In this document: positions 23,580 to 30,047 of the stretch, piece by piece
Layout of the letters: each line of letters opens with the position of its first letter
Numbering within the stretch: position 1 is the first letter of the stretch
NCBI GenBank assembly: GCA_947624535.1
Contig: CANQKU010000001.1
Location: 1 to 30,529, forward strand
Origin: an uncultured Bacilli bacterium
Lineage (GTDB): Bacteria > Bacillota_I > Bacilli_A > RF39 > UBA660
Reading direction: 5' to 3'
DNA: 30,529 bases
Notes under the pieces: model-generated
What the model saw: only the letters and a program-made list of their open reading frames with translations
What the model was told of the DNA's origin: nothing
Database searches by the model: none
Position numbers and translations under genes: made by a program

Positions 23580-24617
23580 ATGAAAAATTATGTAATAATA
23601 AATACAAAATCAACAGGACTTCTAAATCCATTTGATAATACTACTCTTATAAAATTAGAAGCTGTTAAATTAGATCTTAACTTTAATGAACAAGCTAAAT
23701 TTTTTGAATATATAAAACCTAGTGAAGAATTATCAAAAGAAGTAGAAGACTTTACAAAAATAACTAATACTATGTTAAAAGAACAAGGTATTTCTTTAAA
23801 AGAAGCTTTAGAAAAATTTTTAGAATTTATAAAGAATTGTTGGATTATTAGTTATAATGCTAATTTTGATATTTCATTAATTACTAAAGGTATTTATGAA
23901 ACTGGTATAGAAGATCATGAAATAAATTTTATAAGTTTAAAAGAATATTTTAAATATAAGACAAAACTATGTAAGAAAATTAAATCTTGTAAATTAGAAA
24001 ATATAGCTAAATATTATGATATAAAATATAACAACTTAAATTCTGACTGGCTTATGGTAGTTACCAAGTTATTAAAAAAAGTAATGGAAGAAGAACAGGC
24101 TTTAACAATAGATGAGTTTATAGATAAGCCTATTCCAAAAATATTACTCCCAGGATTATCTAAAAAAGATACTAAAGTTAAAGTAAGATTTCATAATGGT
24201 AAGGGCTTATCTAATGTAAGAAGTATAGAGTTTATTGATAAAACAAAAAATAGAAAAGTTTCCTATCTAACAAGTTATAATGCTATAAATAGATATGATA
24301 CAACTTTTTACGAATTGATACTTTTTAGAAAATGGAATGCTATAACTATAGATGACTTTATATATATGGATCTTGATACGATAGATTATTTTGACTATTA
24401 TAGTATATATAGTAGTAGAGATTTATCAACTGACTTAGAATTAAGAGATAAAATATTAGAAAAAATTCCATATTTAGATAAATATAATATAAAGTTAGGT
24501 TGTCTAGGTAGCATTGATGAGATAAAGAAAAATTATAAAGTACTAGGTGAAGATAATTTAACTAAGTTAATTGATCATATAAAAATATTTGGTAAAGAAA
24601 AGGTTAAGGAGGATTAG
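23580..24617 (+). CDS. Degenerate DnaQ-fold (DEDD exonuclease-like) protein with unknown C-terminal domain
   Basis: Residues 1-~170 follow the DnaQ/RNase T exonuclease pattern but the active site has decayed. The first motif, normally DxETTGL, reads NTKSTGL (8-14), losing Asp and Glu. The second, normally HNAxFD, reads YNANFD (92-97) and keeps D97. The third, normally HxAxxDA, reads NSDWLMVVT (154-162), losing the His and Asp. Spacing and hydrophobic pattern otherwise fit well. The remaining ~175 residues (from about IPKILLPGLSKKD) are unfamiliar and begin with a strand-rich part. It probably binds nucleic acid or scaffolds its partners without cutting. SD GAGGTGA; 12 bases after the beta-CASP gene. 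Confidence 0.75.
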   Translation: MKNYVIINTKSTGLLNPFDNTTLIKLEAVKLDLNFNEQAKFFEYIKPSEELSKEVEDFTKITNTMLKEQGISLKEALEKFLEFIKNCWIISYNANFDISLITKGIYETGIEDHEINFISLKEYFKYKTKLCKKIKSCKLENIAKYYDIKYNNLNSDWLMVVTKLLKKVMEEEQALTIDEFIDKPIPKILLPGLSKKDTKVKVRFHNGKGLSNVRSIEFIDKTKNRKVSYLTSYNAINRYDTTFYELILFRKWNAITIDDFIYMDLDTIDYFDYYSIYSSRDLSTDLELRDKILEKIPYLDKYNIKLGCLGSIDEIKKNYKVLGEDNLTKLIDHIKIFGKEKVKED

Positions 24618-24620
24618 ATT

Positions 24621-25298
24621 GTGGCAAGATATACAAAAACTGAAACAATAGAAAAGTTAAAAAATATAAAGATAAGTGAAATATATAATAGTGCGGTTAT
24701 TAACTATAAGGGTCTTACTACAGATACTAAAGAAAAATATACTGAGGTTGTTGCTAAAGAGTTGTTAGATAATCCTAGTAAATATAATTTTGACTCTATT
24801 GAAAAAATTAATAGAAATAGAGGGTATAATGTTGGTACTCATGATGGTACTTATAATGATGAAAGTAATAGACGTGAAGAAATTATTGCTGTTAAAATGT
24901 ATTCTAATAAATATCCAAGTATTGGAAAAATGTTAGATTATCAAGTACCTCTAAAAGATAAGAAATCTACTAAGGCTGGAAAAATAGATTTAATTTCATA
25001 TAATGATGATGATAAAAAACTTTATTTAATTGAATTAAAAAATGATGCTAGTGTTGAGACTTTATTAAGATGTGTTTTAGAAATTGTTACTTATGAAAGA
25101 CAAATTAATAAAGAAAAGTTAGTTAAAGATTTTAATTTAGATAGTGAAGTAGAAGTAGTTCCTGCTATTTTGATTTTTGAGGGAACTAGACCTTATGAAG
25201 ATAGAAATGATTTGTATGTTAATAAATTAATTAAAAAATATAATATTGAGGTGTTTATTGCTAAGTCAAAAGAAGTATTTACCATTGATAAAATATAA
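24621..25298 (+). CDS. PD-(D/E)XK nuclease-like protein
   Basis: A 225-residue protein with a restriction-endonuclease-like core: an acidic helix residue E86/E87 in SNRREEIIAVKMY, D123 in GKIDLISYNDDDK, and the E-x-K pair E138/K140 in LYLIELKN, followed by a helix (ASVETLLRCVLEIVTYERQ). The spacing D-(14)-ExK suits the PD-(D/E)XK superfamily, so a metal-dependent nuclease activity is likely. The N-terminal ~65 residues form a helical extension (EKLKNIKISEIYNSAVINY). It starts at GTG, eight bases after AGGAGG and three bases after the previous stop, so translation is probably coupled. It is not recognisable as a known restriction enzyme; target unknown. Confidence 0.72.
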   Translation: MARYTKTETIEKLKNIKISEIYNSAVINYKGLTTDTKEKYTEVVAKELLDNPSKYNFDSIEKINRNRGYNVGTHDGTYNDESNRREEIIAVKMYSNKYPSIGKMLDYQVPLKDKKSTKAGKIDLISYNDDDKKLYLIELKNDASVETLLRCVLEIVTYERQINKEKLVKDFNLDSEVEVVPAILIFEGTRPYEDRNDLYVNKLIKKYNIEVFIAKSKEVFTIDKI

Positions 25299-25330
25299 GT
25301 CAAATATTTAGAAGTATTGAGGAATTAAAT

Positions 25331-26098
25331 ATGAATTTAATAAAAAAAGAAAAAGAAAGATCAAAAAAATATATGTTAAAGGTAGATGATGATGGATTAG
25401 TTGAATTAACTGAAGATAATGTAGCAAGAGTTGAAGCAATGATTAGTACAGACTCTAAATATAAGAATATGACTAATGCTAGTGTTAAAGATACAAGTGG
25501 CTATTGGGGAAGTGAGTTAAAGGAAATTCTTTTTAATAAAGTAGAAAAAACTAGTGATGGTCATGACTATGAAGAAATAGTAGGAGAACTTATTAAAAAA
25601 ATCGATGCTGAAAATAGTACCCATTTAAATTCTCATAAATCTACAACGAAATTTAAAATTGATGATGTCAAAGGAATAAAAAATGTTAAAGAAAGAATCT
25701 TAGAAATAGATAAACGAGATTTAGAAGAATTTTTAAAACATCCTAAGGATACAGGATATGAGTTAATAAATATAATTAATAATCCAGTTCCAGGTGAAAA
25801 TCATCATTTCTCATTTGCAACTAAATTTTGTCATTATGCTTGTCTATATTTATTTGATAATGAATATGCAGATAATTTTTCTATATATGATAATGTTTTG
25901 GAAAAAGCATTACCTAAATATGTTAAAAAATATTTGAATGAGGAAGTATCGTTTTCTAAAGAAGATTATGGTAAATATATTGATTGTATTGATAGATTAA
26001 GAAATAAATTAAAAGAGGGAGATAAAGAAAAAAATCTAGAAAAACAAGAAATTAGTAGAAATGGACTTGATCATTTGATTTGGTATTTTCATAAATGA
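25331..26098 (+). CDS. Unfamiliar protein closing the nuclease operon
   Basis: A 255-residue protein with a GAGGAA SD. The N-terminal half is charged and helical. The C-terminal half has HHFSFATKFCHYACLYLF, NFSIYDNVLEKALPKYV, YIDCIDRLRNK and ISRNGLDHLIWYFHK. This order (SFATK, IYD, a Tyr-rich helix, then R-x-x-D-x-x-IW near the end) reminds me of small uncharacterised proteins associated with restriction and defence genes, but that is memory, not a search. No nuclease motif is evident in the N-terminal half. It may recognise or modify the target of the two nuclease-like proteins upstream. It ends the operon, before a good terminator. Confidence 0.7.
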   Translation: MNLIKKEKERSKKYMLKVDDDGLVELTEDNVARVEAMISTDSKYKNMTNASVKDTSGYWGSELKEILFNKVEKTSDGHDYEEIVGELIKKIDAENSTHLNSHKSTTKFKIDDVKGIKNVKERILEIDKRDLEEFLKHPKDTGYELINIINNPVPGENHHFSFATKFCHYACLYLFDNEYADNFSIYDNVLEKALPKYVKKYLNEEVSFSKEDYGKYIDCIDRLRNKLKEGDKEKNLEKQEISRNGLDHLIWYFHK

Positions 26099-26113
26099 GA
26101 GTAGGTTAAAATT

Positions 26114-26146
26114 AAAAAGATTATCAAATAAATTGATAGTTTTTTT
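26114..26146 (+). terminator. Terminator of the nuclease operon
   Basis: TATCAA (26122-26127) pairs with TTGATA (26133-26138) across ATAAA; the stem extends through T-G, A-T and A-T pairs into a run of seven T. It resembles the terminator at 22088-22116. Confidence 0.8.
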
Positions 26147-26203
26147 ATTTATAAGGAATTTCCTCCTTATAAATAATATTTTAGAAAAAATTAAAATAAA
26201 CTA

Positions 26204-26232
26204 TTGATTAAAACTAATGTTTGACTTATAAT
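26204..26232 (+). promoter_or_regulatory. Promoter of the TnpB fragment
   Basis: TTGATT at 26204-26209 and TATAAT at 26227-26232 with a 17-base spacer, followed by an AGGGGGA SD and ATG at 26254. The fragment therefore looks expressible. Confidence 0.6.
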
Positions 26233-26253
26233 GAAGCTGTTAGGGGGATATAC

Positions 26254-26493
26254 ATGATAATTAATAAAGCATTATCTAGAAGTATGAGAGGAAGTAAAAA
26301 TAGAGAAAAAATAATAAAAAAATTACAAAGAAATTATGAAAAATTAAGAAATGCAAGAAAATATTATACCCATTTAATAACAAGTAATTTAGTAAAAGAA
26401 AATGACATAATCGCATGTGAAACATTAAAAGTAAAAGATATGATTGAAGAAACTAAGCATCGTTTTAGAAAATATATAGAACAAATAGTTTAA
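26254..26493 (+). pseudogene. TnpB transposon nuclease fragment
   Basis: A 79-residue open frame matching only the middle of TnpB (full length is ~350-400). SRSMRGSKNREKIIKKLQRN corresponds to the basic helical stretch, KLRNARKYYTHLITSNLVKE continues it, and IIACETLKVKDMI is the RuvC-II strand with its catalytic Glu. RuvC-I and RuvC-III Asp residues, the wedge domain and the zinc finger are missing. After this the sequence diverges (EETKHRFRKYIEQIV) and stops, which points to an internal deletion. It begins at ATG behind AGGGGGA; a longer frame from TTG 26221 reads through the promoter. It cannot be an active nuclease. Confidence 0.8.
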
Positions 26494-26514
26494 AAAAATA
26501 AATCAAAAAAATAA

Positions 26515-26597
26515 GTACGGTAGCGACTATCGGAGATTGGTCTTTGGAGGGTAGAAATTATCCAGTGAAGAAGAAAATCCAAACCGTGAGGTTTGGG
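26515..26597 (+). ncRNA. Possible omega RNA relic at the IS right end
   Basis: Three hairpins in a row: CGGTAG/CTATCG (26518-26532), GGGTA/TATCC (26549-26563) and CCAAACC-GTGA-GGTTTGG (26579-26596), with TTTGGAGGG and AGTGAAGAAGAAAATCC between them. This arrangement downstream of tnpB is what I remember of right ends of Firmicute TnpB elements, where the omega RNA is encoded. The stretch is clearly richer in G+C than its surroundings. Whether it is transcribed, or has a partner TnpB elsewhere in the genome, cannot be told here. Confidence 0.5.
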
Positions 26598-26630
26598 CAT
26601 GATTTATAAATAAATCATTTGTTCTTGAAA

Positions 26631-26639
26631 TGATATAAT
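26631..26639 (+). promoter_or_regulatory. Extended -10 of the GNAT gene
   Basis: TGA directly before TATAAT (26634-26639) gives an extended -10, 27 bases before the ATG. No -35 at the right distance is apparent. Confidence 0.55.
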
Positions 26640-26665
26640 TGTATTAAGAAATTGAGAGGTATAAA

Positions 26666-27154
26666 ATGGATTATAAGATTGAGTTAGCTGATATAAAAGA
26701 TATAAATTCTATCTTAATATTATATTCTGATAGAATGAAATGGTTTAAAGATAATAATATAAAACAATGGAGTAGATATCTTGAAAATCATCCTAAGGAA
26801 GAATTTGAAGAGGCAATAAAAAATGGAACTTTTTATATTGTAAAACAAAATGATGAAGTAGTTGCAGGTTTTGAGGTATCTACTAATAGTAAGTATTGGA
26901 ATGATAATATTACACCAGCATATTACATATATAAAATTGTTACAAAAGTAGGACATAAAAATTTAGGACAAGTTATATTTAAAAAGTGTGAGGAATTAGC
27001 GAAATTAAATGGTAAGAAATATTTGAGAATAGAATGTCTAAAATCAAATGAAAAATTAAATATCATATATGAACAACATAATTTCAAACTTGTAAAATAT
27101 GGAAATAATGAACGATATAGTTATTCACTTAGGGAATTGAAGATAGATGAGTAA
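26666..27154 (+). CDS. GNAT-family N-acetyltransferase
   Basis: A 162-residue acetyl-CoA-dependent acetyltransferase. The N-terminus has IELADIKDINSILILYSDR and the motif RMKWFKDNNIKQWSRY seen in a GNAT subgroup of Gram-positives; FYIVKQNDEVVAGFEV gives the central strands, YYIYKIVTKVGHKNLGQVIF the acetyl-CoA-binding region (the usual RGxGxG/A loop is weak here: VGHKNLG), and KYLRIECLKSNEKLNIIYEQHNF the last conserved part. Substrate unknown. It has a GAGAGG SD and its own promoter next to the IS relic. It overlaps the start of a broken gene by eight bases. Confidence 0.82.
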   Translation: MDYKIELADIKDINSILILYSDRMKWFKDNNIKQWSRYLENHPKEEFEEAIKNGTFYIVKQNDEVVAGFEVSTNSKYWNDNITPAYYIYKIVTKVGHKNLGQVIFKKCEELAKLNGKKYLRIECLKSNEKLNIIYEQHNFKLVKYGNNERYSYSLRELKIDE

Positions 27155-27357
27155 AACAATAATTGGAATTGTAGTAAAATATAAAGATGCTTTGATAAAC
27201 TTTCTGAAGTTCTGATAAAGAAATTTCATTTTATTTTTAAAGATGTAACTTTAAATGACAATGAAAAGAATGGATTAATGTTGGAAATATTGTAACCTCT
27301 TTACTAAGTAATGTAGAAACTGATATGAAGAATTATTAAATTTTGAAATAGACGAAT
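27147..27357 (+). pseudogene. Frameshifted relic of a small gene
   Basis: An ATG at 27147 (MSKTIIGIVVKYKDALINF) opens a frame that stops after 22 codons. Coding-like sequence continues in shifted frames: FDKLSEVLIKKFHFIFKD plus VTLNDNEKNG, then WINVGNIVTSLLSNVETDMK, then LNFEIDE and TAA at about 27357. Three shifts in ~200 bases would restore one protein of ~70 residues. The parent family is not recognised. The relic was probably co-transcribed with the GNAT gene. Confidence 0.5.
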
Positions 27358-27370
27358 AATTAGAGAAAAT

Positions 27371-27405
27371 TATCATCCTATAAATTTTAATGTAGGATGA
27401 TATTT
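27371..27405 (+). terminator. Hairpin after the GNAT/relic unit
   Basis: TATCATCCTA (27371-27380) and TAGGATGATA (27393-27402) pair perfectly over 10 bp with a 12-base loop. The following tract is T-rich but interrupted (TTTCATTTT), so termination is likely but not certain. Confidence 0.6.
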
Positions 27406-27426
27406 CATTTTCTATTTCAAAAGATA

Positions 27427-27455
27427 TTGTTCATTTATTTATTTTGTGGTATATT
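27427..27455 (+). promoter_or_regulatory. Promoter of the kinase/nucleotidyltransferase fusion
   Basis: TTGTTC at 27427-27432 and TATATT at 27450-27455 with a 17-base spacer. ATTTTGTGG (27441-27449) lies directly before the -10. The leader to the ATG is about 55 bases. Confidence 0.55.
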
Positions 27456-27516
27456 GATATAAAGTGTAGAAAGGAATAAGAGGGAATATTATTATATTAA
27501 ATTAAGGAGTATCAGT

Positions 27517-29442
27517 ATGTATAAGGTTTGCGAAAAAGTAAATATATTTATTCCTGGGAGAATTGGATTAATTGGAGAATTAAGTGATTGGGCTAGTGAA
27601 TATAAGTTTGAAAATCAAGATATTACAGTAGGGCGTGTTATTACTTCAAAAATTGATAAAGGTATTTTTGCGACTGTTTGTAAAAGTGAAACTTTAAAAT
27701 TCCATATGGAAGAATATAGTTTTGAATGTGGAATGAATGAGGATGAATTAGACTCTGAGGCTAAAAGCGGTAGCTTTTATTCATATTTTTGTGGAACTGC
27801 ACTTCATATGTTGCGTAAGTATAACGTAGGCGGTATTTATGTAGATGTTTTATATAATACTCTACCTATTCAAAAAGGCCTAGCTTCTTCAGCAGCAATT
27901 TGTTCTTTATTTGTAAAAGCTTTTAATGAACTTTATGACCTAAATTTGAGTGAAAATGAATTGATGGATGATGCTTATTATGGTGAAAGACTTGCCCTAT
28001 CTTCTTGTGGTAGGCTAGATCAAATTGTATTAAAAAAAGAAAGTTCATTATTCAAAATGATATTTTATGAAGATTGTGTTTCTATTACACCTATAAATGT
28101 TAAGAAAGAATTAAATTTAGTAGTTGTTAATTTAATGGCTAAAAAAGATACTAAAAAAATTTTATCTTCTCTTAGAAATTGTTATCCATTTGCAAAAAAT
28201 CCAAAGCAAAAAAGATTACAAGAAATGCTTGGGGATCAAAACTATCAATTGGTGGAAGAAATGCATCAAGCTCTTAGTGAAGGTGATATAGAAAAAGTAG
28301 GTGAGTTATTTACTGAGAGTCAACTGTTAATGGATCAAGCTGCTATTCCTATTTGTAGTGAATATAAAGCTCCTGTCTTACACAGTGTTATAGAAGATGA
28401 ATATATCAAGAAATTATCATATGGAGCTAGAGGAATGGGCTCTGGTGGAGACGGCAGTATGCAAATTCTAGCTAAAGATAAAAAAGCTCAACAACTAATT
28501 TTAAAATATGTAACTGAAAAACTAAATATGGAAGCTTTTTGTTGTAATATAAAACCTGCTCATAAGATTAAAAAAGCAATTATTCCAGTCGCAGGCTTTG
28601 CTACTAGGTTGTATCCAGTTAGTAGAGCTTTAAAAAAAGCATTTTTACCAATTTATGATCAAGGTGTATTAAAGCCATTAATTTTAAAATTAGTTGAAGA
28701 TTTAGATGAAGCTGGAATTGAAGAGATATGTCTTGTTATTAATAAAGAAGATCAAGCTGAGTATGATAAAATTTTTAAAGATACCTTACCAAAAAAATAT
28801 TATCAAAAACTAGATCAAAAAAACTTAGAGTATGACTTTAACTTACTACGAATTGGTGCTAAAATTAAGTATGTTATTCAAGATGATACTTTAGGCTTTG
28901 GACATGCCGTATATTTATGCAAAGACTTTGTCAAAGATGATCCTGCTTTAATGATTTTAGGAGATACTTATTATAAATCAAATACTGATATCTCTTGCAT
29001 AAAACAAGTAATTGCTTATTACGATGAAATAGAAAAAAATATCATAGGTATCCATGAAATTGATGAAGATATGCTTGATAGATATGGAGTTTTAACAGGT
29101 GTTTGGACTGATAGTAACAAAAAACTTATGACAGTTCAAGAACTAGTTGAAAAACCTAGTCTTGAATATGCTAGTAAAAATTTAAAATTAGATAAAAAAT
29201 ACTATGGTAATTTTGGAATATGGGCTATTAAAAATGATGTTTTTACATCCCTTGAAGAAATTATTTTAAATAAAAATGTATCTAGTACTAATGAATATGA
29301 ATTTGTTGATGCTCTAGCAAGAATTTTGGATAAATCCGATATAAAAGCTTTAAAAATAGATGGTACTTCTTATGATGTTGGTAATTTAGCATCTTATCAA
29401 GAAACATTATTATCTACTATTGATAGTGATAAATTAGATTAA
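27517..29442 (+). CDS. Fused GHMP sugar kinase / sugar-1-phosphate nucleotidyltransferase
   Basis: A 641-residue two-enzyme fusion. Residues 1-~345 are a GHMP kinase: PGRIGLIGELSDW (13-25, like the galactokinase signature), GLASSAA (121-127, ATP-binding motif 2) and GARGMGSGGDGS (303-314, motif 3). Residues ~349-641 are a GalU-type nucleotidyltransferase: KKAIIPVAGFATRLYPVSRA, LKKAFLPIYDQGVLKP, IQDDTLGFGHAVY, a Mg-binding Asp in LILGDTYY, and ELVEKPS. The GxGTR loop reads GFATR, so one Gly is lost. The kinase would make a sugar 1-phosphate and the second domain couple it to a nucleotide, giving an activated sugar, as in bifunctional fucokinase/GDP-fucose pyrophosphorylase. Sugar and nucleotide are not evident. 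SD AAGGAG; next to envelope-glycan-type genes. Confidence 0.82.
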   Translation: MYKVCEKVNIFIPGRIGLIGELSDWASEYKFENQDITVGRVITSKIDKGIFATVCKSETLKFHMEEYSFECGMNEDELDSEAKSGSFYSYFCGTALHMLRKYNVGGIYVDVLYNTLPIQKGLASSAAICSLFVKAFNELYDLNLSENELMDDAYYGERLALSSCGRLDQIVLKKESSLFKMIFYEDCVSITPINVKKELNLVVVNLMAKKDTKKILSSLRNCYPFAKNPKQKRLQEMLGDQNYQLVEEMHQALSEGDIEKVGELFTESQLLMDQAAIPICSEYKAPVLHSVIEDEYIKKLSYGARGMGSGGDGSMQILAKDKKAQQLILKYVTEKLNMEAFCCNIKPAHKIKKAIIPVAGFATRLYPVSRALKKAFLPIYDQGVLKPLILKLVEDLDEAGIEEICLVINKEDQAEYDKIFKDTLPKKYYQKLDQKNLEYDFNLLRIGAKIKYVIQDDTLGFGHAVYLCKDFVKDDPALMILGDTYYKSNTDISCIKQVIAYYDEIEKNIIGIHEIDEDMLDRYGVLTGVWTDSNKKLMTVQELVEKPSLEYASKNLKLDKKYYGNFGIWAIKNDVFTSLEEIILNKNVSSTNEYEFVDALARILDKSDIKALKIDGTSYDVGNLASYQETLLSTIDSDKLD

Positions 29443-29480
29443 TTTATACTATATGAAAAAGTATATTAAGGGGTGATTAC

Positions 29481-30023
29481 ATGTCTAATCGAATAAAAAA
29501 AGTGTTGATACTAGGAAGTTTATTAATTATTTTTACAATTATTTATATTCTCACCTTTCACTTTAAATTTACTAAATTTATTAATATTTATTCTTATAAT
29601 GGAATATTAAATTTATTCTTAATTAGTGTAATCTTTAGTATAATTTTAATTTTATTATTAAAATTTCATAAATTTAATATTGACTTTAAAGATTGTCTTA
29701 TTACTATATTACTTTTTTCATCAACACACTTATTTTTCTTTTGTTTAGTTCCTGTTACGATTGAAAGATCTATTAGTGTTTATCTTCTAAATGAATTAAA
29801 TAAAGAAGCCTTAACAAAAGATGATTTTGAACAAAAATTTATAGAAAAATATGTTTATGAAAATGATGCTGTTGGAAAAAGATTAGATGAGCAAATCTAT
29901 ACTGGAACAATTACTAGTAATAAAAGGCATGAATACTCTTTAAATAAGAAGGGTCAAGTTTTTTATAATTTATTTAAATGGATAAATAAAATATACCATG
30001 TAAATAGTAATGTTTTAACTTAA
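29481..30023 (+). CDS. Small three-TM membrane protein with cytosolic tail
   Basis: A 180-residue protein with TM segments at ~8-27, ~40-60 and ~72-92, followed by a ~85-residue soluble tail. The tail, SISVYLLNELNKEALTKDDF, then YENDAVGKRLDEQIYTGTIT and EYSLNKKGQVFYNLF, resembles a winged-helix-type arrangement (helices, then a basic hairpin and a last helix). I recall small proteins of this plan next to polysaccharide and glycosyltransferase genes, but no function is established. SD AAGGGGTGA before the ATG. It is 38 bases after the fusion gene and 24 bases before the GT-C-like gene, so probably part of one operon. Confidence 0.72.
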   Translation: MSNRIKKVLILGSLLIIFTIIYILTFHFKFTKFINIYSYNGILNLFLISVIFSIILILLLKFHKFNIDFKDCLITILLFSSTHLFFFCLVPVTIERSISVYLLNELNKEALTKDDFEQKFIEKYVYENDAVGKRLDEQIYTGTITSNKRHEYSLNKKGQVFYNLFKWINKIYHVNSNVLT

Positions 30024-30047
30024 TAATATAGTGATAGGGAGGATAAA

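Larger units (their letters stand above)
26145..26600 (+). mobile_element. Decayed IS200/IS605-family element
   Basis: A TnpB relic flanked by structured ends. On the left is a perfect 13-bp hairpin, TTATTTATAAGGA (26145-26157) and TCCTTATAAATAA (26164-26176), with a six-base loop; subterminal hairpins are typical of IS200/IS605 ends. On the right is a less AT-rich, hairpin-rich stretch ending near 26600. No tnpA is present. TTATAAATAA occurs at both sides (26167-26176 and 26604-26613), which may be chance in such AT-rich DNA. Exact ends are uncertain. Confidence 0.65.

Noticed and set aside
29445..29465. TATACT/AGTATA inverted repeat between the fusion gene and the small membrane protein
   Set aside because: Only six A/T-rich pairs and no T run; likely chance.
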